Shown: in pieces, positions 44,172 through 54,800 of the stretch
How the letters are laid out: every line of letters starts with the position of its first letter
How positions within the stretch are numbered: the first letter of the stretch is position 1
NCBI GenBank assembly: GCA_963514095.1
Contig: OY741280.1
Location: forward strand, 21,114,554-21,178,553
Direction: 5' to 3'
Source: Eutrigla gurnardus
Lineage: Eukaryota; Chordata; Actinopteri; Perciformes; Triglidae
DNA length: 64,000 nucleotides
Notes under the pieces: generated by a model
Seen by the model: the letters and a program-made list of their open reading frames with translations, nothing else
What the model was told of the DNA's origin: nothing
The model's database searches: none
Translations under genes and position numbers: made by a program

Positions 44172-47128
44172 GTGTCCACATTCTCCAGAAGATAATTGGC
44201 TGTGAATGGGATGATGAGACCAATGAGGGAAATGGTTTCTTTCAATATGGTTATGATGGAGAAGACTTCATTGCGTTTGACTCGAAGACAAAGAGATGGA
44301 TCGTTCCAAAACAACAGGCTGTCATCACCAATCACAAGTGGGATATTAATAAAGCTTGGCTAGAACGGGATAAACATGACATCACCTATCGTTGTCCTGA
44401 GTTACTGAAGACGTATTTGAAGTACGGGAGGAGCTCTCTGCTGAGAAAAGGTAGAATCCCTGTCACTGCCCTGTTCCTGTCTGTCTCAGTTCCTGTCTCT
44501 GTCTTCGTCTCACCCTCTGTCCTACCTTCCTCATCTGGGCGCCCTCACACCAGGGCCATCTGATCCGTACTGTGCCTCGGCACGGTTACCTGTTGTACAT
44601 CACGTCGTAATACAACACACGTATGGCTTGATGTTGTTTTCAGGGAGCGCCGTCTCCAAGTCATCACAACAGAGATCGACACAGAGAACATGACTGAAAC
44701 TTTACTGACAAGTCACATCTGCATATATTTCTAGTAAACACGATTTCGAACTAACATAAATCGTGTATGTGTCACTAAGGCATTTCAGATACATCAGACA
44801 TGATCATTAATACACAGCAGATCATAATAATAAGGATAAAGAACCTCTAACCCGTCTCTCTCTCCTCAGACCTTCCCTCAGTGTCCTTCGTCCAGAAGAC
44901 TCCCTCCTCTCCAATCAGCTGCCACGCTACAGGTTTCTACCCTCAAAGAGCCGCACTGTTCTGGAGGAGAGATGGAGAGGATCTCCATGAGGACGTGGAC
45001 CTCGGAGAGATCCTCCCCAACCACGATGGAACCTTCCAGATGAGTGCCGACCTGAAACTCTCAGTGGCAGCTGAAGACCAGAGCAGGTACGAGTGTGTGT
45101 TTAAGCTCTCTGGTGTGAAGGAGGACAAAATCACCACACTGGACGTCATCAGGAGCAACGAAGGTGAGACTGAGACCAGAAGTGATGAGAAACATTTTTA
45201 GAAACATAATAATCAAACCACAGTTCAGAGGTCGTAGGCGCCGTATTGAATGAACTACTGGTCAGTTTTAGAGGATGAGTAGAATGATTTAATAACTGGA
45301 TGAATGTATGTATCTGTCAGGAGATCAGTCAGGATCACGTTTTCAAAAGGACCAACAAACACACTGAATACAGGATTGTGGTCCGGTTGACAAATGGAGG
45401 TTCTTCTCCTGGAACCTGCTTCATCTGTTCAGGTTGTGACTATTTCCTCTTGTTTTGTGCTCAACAGAGAAGCCCACTGACATGACCACCGTCATCATCG
45501 TCATCGCTGCAGTCGTACTTCTTGCTCTCGTCCTCGCTGTGATTGGATTCGTGGTTTACAAAAAGAGGAACTGTAAGACCCAAACGGAGACGTTGTCTCA
45601 TCTCTTCTTGATTTCAGGCTTTGAGTTGGTGACTTTATCCAGCAAACTTCAACAACAAGCGCTATAAGGTCACGACTAGAAGACACAAACTCATATTCAA
45701 GTTCAACATTCATTATATTTTTATTGTCAGATTCAGATTTCATCACATTTGCTCCTATTTTTCATGTATTTTGTTTAATCCCAGTTTTTCTTTCAGACAA
45801 ATGCCCGCATACTTGTTAGTACATCTTGCTTTATTATATTTAACATTTTTGTTGCGTTGATTTCCAAAAGTGGCTTTCACTGAGTGCTAAACTTGGTCAA
45901 GGTTTAATTCCTGCTGAAAACAAAATGTGAAGCGACCAGCAGCATGGGGTGCAAGGCTCAGAGAAACAGCGCCCTCTGCTGCTGCTGCTGTAGTCACCAT
46001 GTCGTCTGGTCTGTCACGTACTTAACAAAGTCTGCGTTCATGCTGATGAGCATTCAAGTTGTTACTAGATAAGAGTTGGTGCTGTGTGTCGGTTCAATGC
46101 AGCAAAGTCATTGGAAACAGTTTAAACTTCATTTCTAAACAATGTAGATATAGTTGAGAGTGTCATCTTTTATTTTTAATTCCAGATTACCTCATCTAAA
46201 TAAACAGAGGTTGTTGTAGATTGTATTTAAAATGTTATACTTTGACTAGATCCTCATACCGACTGTGGTTTACACTGTTTACAAAGTTTGAATTCCCGAT
46301 TCAAACTTTAAATAATAATAACATTTAAAAATAATAATCACTTGAAAAGCAGTCGCTCCCTATATTTTAAATTTTCATTCCAACTGCATGGAAGGATGAA
46401 TGAATGAAATGTTGCGGTGAAGGAGGATTCTCTTATTTGTGTACTTTATTGCTTACAAATGATGTTGTTCAACTACAATATTAATATATTGTATGGTGAA
46501 AAGGTAAAGTAGAAAATAATAAGAATGAAATGAATACAAAATAAAAGGTAGGCTAGTATGATGCTGCAGATATACTGTGAATGTGTATATGTGAGTAGTA
46601 ACACTATAGACTAGAGAATGTCATGACAGTCACCCAGGATTGACCTTGTGTTGATTTATTTTGTTCTGTTTTTTAGACAAGACCCCATCTGAGACTAAAT
46701 CTACAGGATCATTGATTAACCAATCAGGTCCATATCCATCTGTCTGTCCGTACAAAACACTCATGACAGTCACCCAGGATCGGCCTTGTGTTGATTTATT
46801 TTGTTCTGTTTTTTAGACAAGAAGACCCCATATGAGACTTCAACTACAGGATCGTTGATTAACCGATCAGGTCCATATCCATCTGTTTGTCCGTACAAAA
46901 TGCGTCTTTATATGATTTTGTCCTTTACTTGACTATTGTTTTGTATTTTGGTCTCTTCAGACCCGGAGAGTTCAAACAGCAACACACCGTTGGATAAAAG
47001 GTAACTAATGTGTGACGTCTGTACTATCCCAGTGGTTTCACACCTTCCATTCCTGATACCTTATTGCCATATTATTACGTTTTGCACTGTTCATTTTTAA
47101 TGCTTGTGTATTTGACAGATGTGAGTGA
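41249..47128 (+). CDS. MHC class I heavy chain, copy 2 (complete)
   Basis: Nine exons with GT-AG borders and compatible phases: leader 41249-41306 (METWTVLLLLAVGLHS), alpha1 42532-42798, alpha2 44172-44450, alpha3 44870-45163, anchor 45468-45572, tail 46677-46727, 46817-46870, 46961-47000 and 47119-47128. The alpha1 and alpha2 domains form the peptide-binding platform. Seen here are Tyr in LEYF (position 7 by alignment to mammals), QYW, an FNQSG glycan site, the alpha2 cysteine pair and T-N-HKW. The Arg in KQRF is at the place where fish classical class I usually has Arg. The alpha2 site equivalent to Tyr159 is Asp (KHDITY), which is atypical. The alpha3 domain is a C1-set Ig domain for beta-2-microglobulin pairing. 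The anchor is about 23 hydrophobic residues followed by KKR. I call it U-lineage-like by recognition. Confidence 0.88.
42866..42966 (+). repeat. (CA)n microsatellite in intron 2, copy 2
   Basis: A long CA array just after the alpha1 exon, roughly twice the length of that in copy 1, with one AACAC interruption near 42957. Confidence 0.95.
43525..43722 (+). repeat. Repeat segment present only in copy 2 intron 2
   Basis: Copy 1 jumps from GCAACTAGAAAGAGTT directly to AACATGAATACAACC. Copy 2 has about 180-200 extra bases with GGGGGTCCGGGACCCCTAGG, typical of an old transposon. It is either an insertion here or a deletion in copy 1. Confidence 0.55.
44104..44169 (+). repeat. (CT)n microsatellite forming the alpha2 splice acceptor tract, copy 2
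   Basis: Pure CT repeat running into the CAG at 44169-44171. It is longer than in copy 1. Confidence 0.9.
46622..46901 (+). repeat. 140-bp tandem duplication including a cytoplasmic exon, copy 2
   Basis: TCATGACAGTCACCCAGGAT recurs at 46621 and 46762, and the two exon acceptors are 140 bases apart. Both exons (46677-46727, 51 bases; 46817-46870, 54 bases) keep AG and GT borders and phase 1-1, so both can be used in frame. The second has a Tyr (PYETST) where the first has Ser (PSETKS). Copy 1 has one such exon (5491-5544). Confidence 0.88.
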
Positions 47129-49298
47129 CTGCAGGAAGAGGAGGGTGAACTTCAGTCCATAACTTCAGACTCTGTTATGTACAAAGTTTGACACAATCTA
47201 AAAAATCTAATATAAACAAAAGAGCCGGATCACCGACAAAACCGGTTGAATGTCCCCTAAATTCACGTGGCCAAAACATTAAAGTTGCCAAACGCAACAA
47301 GGCTTTAAAAGGAGCAATAATCTATATTTGCGAATTAAAAATGTATCAAATGACGATGCGTAATTTGAAAAGCGACTTGTCCGAGGATTATCGGTGCTGT
47401 CGGTGATGTCATCGTAGATGCTCATTGATTGGAATACGACATTTCAAAATTAGGTTGGTATATATTTTACAAGTACGATTTGGATTTTTGCTTTTTGTTT
47501 TAGTTTACAAAATGAATTTTGAGGTTTGTGTGTAGCTGAACTTCAATACTATAAAATGCTTTTTAATGCTGTCAGGCTTTTCACAAATGTAAATTCACAT
47601 GTCGACACACATCCACGAACGTGCATTCACATTTTCATATCTACACTCGTAGCATCCGGCAGTTTGATGATAACGAGAGATAACAGTTTTTCTCTCCTTT
47701 GTTGGATCGGTGTTGCTGACCCCGACACACACACATTTTCCAGTTGTGTAAATAGTTTGTATATTTCTTGAAAACTTAAGTTTGTTTTTACGATGATCGA
47801 CGTCTTAGAGGTTTTTCTTCGTGTGTCTGGAATATGATGATGTGTCAAACAGCCTGTTTTCTCCAAACGGCGAATGATTGATGCAACAATTCGTCGTCCC
47901 GTCGCTGCAATAAGAACGCCTTTCTAGCTTCTTGTTAGTCGTTCGTACGCCACGCCGTCTGCACTGCAACGTAAATAGTTTCACAACACATTTCCTGTCA
48001 ACTTGTTTCCGTACGTATGCAGCGTAGATTACGTACTGATTTGAAGCCCGACCGTGAAGTTTCCTTAAATCTAACTTAGTTATGCGACCGCTTCACTGTG
48101 GCTGAACGACGTGGGAAAAGCCTGAAATGCTTAATAACGGCACGTGGAAATGTGCTGTTTATTCTCTGCCTCATGACATCAACACTCCACTTCAATCCCC
48201 ACTTTCTAATCTCACTGGAAAACATATCTATTTAGACAAGCCTCCTCCCTTTAATTCAGTTGCTCCTTGTACACTGTTTTATTAGGGTTTGCTCGCTGTG
48301 ATGAATGTCTGATTGATGCTCTCATTGTTTTTATTTGACTTTGTATGGTGACCTTGAGTGTTTAGAAAGGCGCCCATAAAGGAAATAAATTATTATAATT
48401 GTTCACATGAGATCTGGTTGTTTCATCTCTTTTGATGTGTTTTTGAAATATATTTATATATTTTATATATTTATATTTATGATGGGGGGTCCTTAAAGGC
48501 TTCTGGGCTGTTTGGAGCTTCTCAGCACACTGATGGTGAAAATGAAATGAGATGTTTCTGAAAGTATGTCCTGCTGGTGTTTTGGGACAGCGGACGTCTG
48601 CTCTCTTAGTTTGGTAGAAACTGAGCAGCGATGCTCAGAATCACTTCTGGTGTTGCATGAAGTAGATGATTGCACAACTAAGTTGCTCAATTTTATTGCT
48701 TTTCTACTTTGTTTTTTTTTTGTCAATAAATTGTCTGATATTCCAAAATTGTCTTTTTGTGATTCCATATATGCTTACAGATCTTTTGATCTTCAGTCTA
48801 TTGATATGAAGGATATTGATTTTTGACATCTTTATGCTAACTGAAGCAACAGGAAGTAAAGAACACAAGACAGAAGGACTACAAAATAAAACAGGAAACC
48901 AACAACAACAAGAGACAGAAACTACAAAACAACAGGGGAAACAAACAAAACCCAAGATCATCACATTCATTCACTTTAAATGTTGCCTTCACAAGGAATT
49001 GTGGGTCGGTGTAATCTCTTTTCCTTTCGTAAAGGAAGATCTGTTGCATCCTATGCTAAAGGAGATCTGAAAGGAAGCACTGCAGCTCCCTTCCTTCAAA
49101 TTTAGAGAATTAATTTTTATCATGGCGGCCACTTGTTTACATCCGGGTCACTTCCTAAGCAAAAAAACAAGAGTCCCAAAAACAGGCAGGCAAAAACCCA
49201 CATAAAGGAACACGACAGCAGGGATAACAGGCCGGACCAAAAGGAACATACTAGACCAAATACACAGAAGGAACTGACAAGGAAACAGGGAACACTGG

Positions 49299-49368
49299 CT
49301 GTGTCCGAAATCATTCCCTACTCCCTATAGTGCACTATATAGGGAGTAGGGAGTGATTTCGGACACAG
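49299..49368. mobile_element. 70-bp palindromic MITE-like insertion
   Basis: It begins CTGTGTCCGAAATCATTCC and ends with its reverse complement. The arms are about 31 bases with a single mismatch around a GTGCAC centre. Copy 1 lacks it at the equivalent site near 8200. The CTGTGTCCGAAATC end is common in fish hAT-type miniature elements, but I assign it only tentatively. Confidence 0.75.
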
Positions 49369-49477
49369 ACTTGACTATATACACCAGGACTGATTAGGAA
49401 CGGGGCCCAGGTGGGAAAACATGAGGGCTGGCTGACAAGACAATCAGACACAGCTGATATTCGAATATTAGAAATAG

Positions 49478-49549
49478 CAGGATTGCCAACTCTCACGCTC
49501 CTGGCGTGACACTCACGCTTTCACTATCAATCTCACGCTGTCACGCTAA
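49478..49549. repeat. 72-bp insertion with TCACGCT repeats
   Basis: It is absent from copy 1 and flanked here by AATAG on both sides (49473-49477, 49550-49554). It contains several TCACGCT motifs. Confidence 0.65.
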
Positions 49550-49631
49550 AATAGCTTGTTGTTCCTTGGATCTCCAAAAGTAGAGCCGATGCCAAAGCTT
49601 TCAGCCAACAAACTCCTCTTCTGTGGAACCA

Positions 49632-50335
49632 TCTTGCCTATAAATGAAATGGAATTGAATGTAACAAGAGATGACTTAGTGATTGTTTTCCAACATTTAT
49701 TTGATCCTGCAAATGAAAATCTAACTGAATGAATTGCCTTTGTGACCAGCTTATAACTGGTCACAAACTCCGTCATACTCTGTTTGTTCTCCATCAAACT
49801 CCCACTAGCGCCGCGATGCTAACTTGCGAGCCGTCTCCAGCTAGCATGCTAAGCTAACTAGCTTAGCTTCGTATGCTAACGGGAAGAGATGAGAGATCAG
49901 AGCTAAAACATTCAGACAAATAAATATGAAAAGCCCATCCAGACAGGTTTATCCAGACATACAGAGACTCTGGAGGGTCAGTACTGGTGAAGCTAACAGA
50001 CACCTTCTCAACACCACGAAGGAACTCTCCGTTTCTCGATGTTTCTACTGACGCCAGGTGCCATTTTGCTAAAAGACAAACATCAATTAAGACACATTTG
50101 GAGCTCTTGTTTGTTGTCGACAGCCAGACTGAACACAAGCAGACTAAGACACTACTGCAGAGTATGTGAGCATCATTCAAACATTTCTGCACATTACATT
50201 GCATTAGCCTGCCGATGACCCCAGCAGAGCTGATCAGCAGGAGGTTAAATGCTCCTTTCAGGTGCGGACAGCGTTGAGAAACCAGAATAAAGGGTCTCCA
50301 GCGTCCTCTCACGCAGGCTGAAATAACATCGCTCC
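49632..50335. other. 5' flank of MHC copy 3
   Basis: Left of about 49980 the sequence has no match in copies 1 or 2. It includes a small hairpin (TGTGACCAGCTTATAACTGG, near 49740) and a GCTA/AGCTAG-rich stretch (49798-49880). From about 50015 it aligns with copies 1 and 2 upstream sequence. The repeat found there in copies 1 and 2 is absent (empty ACATT site near 50191). Confidence 0.6.
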
Positions 50336-50418
50336 ACTTTAACTTTCGTTATTAACCTCAGTGGCTCAGTCTTACCCGGCTATTAGTGACGTCGGTGCTC
50401 AGCTAAAATCCCCATTGG
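50336..50418 (+). promoter_or_regulatory. MHC class I-type proximal promoter, copy 3 (best preserved)
   Basis: The ISRE-like ACTTTAACTTTCGTTATT is at 50336-50353, a full CRE/X2-like TGACGTC at 50387-50393, and the Y-box core ATTGG at 50414-50418, about 20 bases downstream. The leader ATG follows at 50531. This is the expected order of an interferon- and NLRC5-responsive class I promoter, although I cannot see a clear X1 box. Confidence 0.6.
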
Positions 50419-50530
50419 CTCAGACGGAGGGTGAAGTCAGCGCACCACTACTGCCAGGACCGTTATCACTTTGCCTCCACAATAATAACAAGTGAAGAGT
50501 TGAAGACAGCTTGAGAAGCGACAGGTGACG

Positions 50531-51810
50531 ATGGAGACGTGGACTGTGCTTCTTCTCCTGGCCGTCGGCCTCCACAGCGCGGCCGCAGGTGAGTCCACAC
50601 TTTAGTTGTTGGCTTTTAAGTTGCTCGCTTGTAACAGAAGAACTGCGTCATGTCTTTAAGCCCTGTTTATATGAGCCGACGCTTCTTTCGGTCGTCTTTG
50701 CTGTTCAGCTCCAGGACTTCCTCCAAGTTCGGGATGAAATGTGTCTCCACACTGAAACACTCGTCTGTTTGAATGTAGTACGTCACTACTGAGTTGGTTT
50801 GGTCAGATCTGAAGCTGTTTAGTAGAACTTCACTCACAAATCATCCGTATTAGCACATATTATCATATTACATATATATCATATCAGTGTGTATAAATAT
50901 TGTGTGATAAGTAAGAAGAATTCCAGGTGAAGAAATGACAAAGTTTGAGGTAATTCATGAGCAGCGTCTCCATTACATAGTTTGTCCTCCAGAGGGAGCT
51001 ATTTCATGTTTAAACAACAGCAGCTAATGAATCTGTATGAAGTCTGTTCATGTTATGTGTTTATATTAAAAATGCTATCGGCTGATGTAGAACAAATATT
51101 AATATATCAGAATATTCTGGAATATAAAGCTGAGAGGATTTGGTTTCACACAACATGTTGTTTAACAACGATGTTGAGATTTAACTTCAGTTTACAGAAA
51201 TCAAGATTTATGAAAGTGAGGGACAAACGGTCAGATTTGGTTTCTTGGTTCTTTCTGTATTTAAAAAAATAACTTTTATACTCAAACATCTGAAATCCAC
51301 AAACACTCTGACGACAACATCAAACAAAATAAAACCTATTAGTTGAATATGAAAAATAACAAACAGCAATAGAAGAGAGAGAGAAGTAGTTCTTTTGGAT
51401 TGTGTGTGCAGGAAAACAACATTGTTCAGTGATTTGTTGAAGATAAAAACTGAGATCATGATGTTCATCTTGTGTTGCAGAGATTCACTCTCTGGAGTAT
51501 TTCAACACGGCGTCCTCTGGAGTCCCAAACTTCCCAGAGTTTGTGGCTGTTGCATTGGTTGATGACGTTGAGATAATTCACTATGACAGCAACACCATGA
51601 GAGCAGAACCCAAACAGGACTGGATGAGCAGAATCAAAGAAGATGATCCTCAGTACTGGCAGAGTCACACTGAGATCTGTGTGGGTGTTCAGCATGCCGA
51701 CAAAAACAAAATTGAAGTTACAAAGCAGCACTTCAACCAAAGTGGAGGTTTGTTTATGTTTCACTTCATTTTGACAACATTTGGTTTATACTTTCATCCA
51801 GTATTTTAAT

Positions 51811-51880
<70 letters not shown>

Positions 51881-54800
51881 CCACTAGATAATCAGCAGAA
51901 CATTGATTATCAGTCTTTTATTTAATAAATCAGAAAACATGTTCTAGTTCCAGTTTCTCTAATTAGATAATTTTCTGCATTTCTGTGTTTTATATAATTA
52001 GGGAGGCAGTGCTAAGCACAGCCACCTACTGTTTGCAGAGACAAACAGTAGGTGGCTCTTCTTACCATTTTTTGATTCCCTAAAACTACCAAACGAAAAC
52101 GAGCACCTAGGCGAATGTTACATCAAAACGTGCGGCTTGATCGGGATCGGTGTTCTATTAAAAAGAAGTCCAGAATATTAATCACCGCAAAAACTCCCAT
52201 AGGAATGAATGGGACGGACGAAAAAAAGAGAGCAGAAATTGTAGCTTTTCAAACGCCTGCTGCTCAGTCATACTTTCACCTAGAAACTCCATTTAAACTC
52301 TAAAACGTAGACAAAAGTATTGTGTCCTGGTGTGTCAATCCGCGTTTCAATAGCTCATATAGTTTTTGATCAATCACTGTTCAATGACCATGATTGTTTT
52401 GGGAGAAATCATGAGATTATAATGGGTGTGTATTGCGCGGAACCTTCTGGGCTAGAGTGCGTGACATCATCAGTTAGAGTGTGAGGGCTTCTCAGATTTT
52501 TTTCCTTTCCAAACTCCTCCCGGCCACAATCTTCACTCTACAGATGTGATATTTTCCAATTTTGTAGACAAACTTGTCCTGTCTCTCACAATGTGCTCAA
52601 AATCTCTGTGAGATTTACAGAATTTGAACTAGCAACCTCTAAGCGCGGCCAAGTCTTTTTTTCTCCTCATCCGCTCCAATGTTAATTGAGAAGCAGATTT
52701 TCAAAGAAACCTGATATGAACAGCATTTCTAACTCGCCCTAGCGTCCACATTTCTGACACTAGGAAAAAATAAAAGTCATCAGTGTCTTCAGCCGAGTCT
52801 TGTGGCGCTAACGGTGCGGAAATTTTGTCGATAGGAGTTTCGGTGTGAGCGTGGCAAGCTTTTGTTCGGACCTTCCGCAGAGGGGGAATGGAGCGATAGA
52901 AAGAAGCAGAGAGAGGCTCCAAAGCAGTCATACACACGCAGCAAGGGCCGTTGCCATGGTGACAGCACTGTGGGGCACTGATCTTCATAACTGACAGCAG
53001 GTGTGCTCTGATTGGTGGACAAGAATGTACTAAAAACTACATTTAGTAGTGGGATATGTAGTTTTTTTAGTCAAACGTCTTCTGCTCGTCCATACTTTCA
53101 CCTAGAAACTCCATTTAAACTTTAAAATGGAGACACGAGTGGTGTGCTCTGATTGGTGGACAAGAATGTACTAAAAACTACATTTAGTAGTGGGATACGT
53201 AGTTTTTTTAGTCAAACGTCTTCTGCTCGTCCATACTTTCACCTAGAAACTCCATTTAAACTTTAAAATGGAGACACGAGTGGTGTGCTCTGATTAGTGG
53301 ACAGGAATGTAGTAAAAACTACATTTAGTAGTGGGAAATGTAGTTTTTTGAGTCAAACGTCGTCTGCTCGGTCATTCTTTCACCTAGAAACTCCGTTTAA
53401 ACTTTAAACTTTTACCCCCGGGCGGTGGCCCACTGCCTCCCTCTCAAAATTTCCCGGCGGGGGAATTTTCTAGTTTTGTATTAACTCCTGTTCAGTGTTG
53501 TTCAGACAAAAGATTTGAAGATTCAACCTCAGTTCTGATTCTGGTCCACCTCAGCTCTGATGGGGCCTCAGTCCTGCTCACACTGTAGTTCATTAAAGTT
53601 AATGCTTTCTCCTTCATTGACGTGATGTTTAGTGTCATTTCCACACAGAAATAATTCTGAGCTTTTTAATTCTTTAATTAGGGAGGCAGTGCGAAGCACA
53701 GCCACCTACTGTTTGTAGACAACAAACAGTAGGTGCTATTGAAATCTTGCGTGTTTTTTCGTATTCTTCCTCCTCCCTTTTTTGATTCGCTACTCGTCCC
53801 AAACAAAAGCGAGCACCTAGGCGAATGTTATATCAAAACGTGCGGCTTGATCGGGATCGGTGTGCTATTTAAAAGATGTCCAGAATATTAAAGTTAGAAA
53901 TTGTAGCCTTTCAAACGCCTGCTGCTCAGTCATACTTTCACCTAGAAACTCCATTTAAACTCTAAAACGTAGAGACAGGACACAAGTCTTGTGTCCTGGT
54001 GTGTCAATCCGCGTTTCAATAGGTCATATAGTTTTTGATCAATCACTGTTCAATGACCATAATCGTTTTGGGAGAAATCATGAGATTATAATGGGCGTGT
54101 ATTGCGCAGAACCTTCTGGGCTAGAGTGGGTGACATCATCGCTTAGAGTGTGAGGGCTCCTCGAAATACTTCAGATTTTTTTCCTTTCCAAACTCCTCCC
54201 GGCCACAATCTTCACTCTACAGACGTGATATTGTCCTGTCTCTCACAATGTGCTCAAAAACTCTGTGACATTTACAGAATTTGAACTAGCAACCTCTAAG
54301 CGCAGCCACGTCGGTTGTTCTCCCAATTGACTGCAATACAAATTGAGAAGCAGATTTTCAAAGAAACCTGAAATGAGCAGCATTTCTAACTTGCCCTAGC
54401 GTCTATCTCTCTCTGTCTCACTCAGAAGTGATAGCAGGTGCGCTCTGATTTGCCGATAGGAGCAGTCAGTGGGAGTTGGAGTTTTTCAAACAATACATAG
54501 TACCTAGTAGTTCTCAGTACTTGAGCCTCAGTAGTACTCGGTAGTACAGAGTACTTGAGTGACAGCTGAGCTTGGTGACATGTAGTGCTTCGCACTCAAC
54601 TGTTTGCCAGTACATAGTACCTAGTAGTTCTCAGTACTTGAGTCTCAGAAGTACTCGGTAGTACTCGGTAGTACTCGGTAGTACTTGAGTGACAGCTGAG
54701 CTCGGTGCCATGTACTGGCAAACAGTTGAGTACGAAGCACTCAACTGTTTGACAATACATAGTACCTAGTAGTTCTCAGTACTTGAGTCTCAGAAGTACT

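Larger units (their letters stand above)
40311..49631 (+). other. MHC class I tandem unit, copy 2
   Basis: It is the full-length counterpart of 1-8383, beginning just right of the provirus. Relative to copy 1 it retains the leader exon region, has an extra repeat in intron 2 (43525-43722), carries a 140-bp exon duplication, and has two small insertions downstream (49299-49368 and 49478-49549). Confidence 0.85.
47129..49631. other. 3' flank of MHC copy 2
   Basis: It corresponds to 5795-8383. It lacks about 130 bases present at 6705-6885 of copy 1. It contains AATAAA near 48383, repeat tails near 48840-49290, and the two insertions listed separately. I see no convincing gene. Confidence 0.6.

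Noticed and set aside
53001..53410. Regulatory enhancer array
   Set aside because: The 141-bp repeats lie within a transposon and share no factor motifs that I can name, so they are kept as a tandem repeat only.
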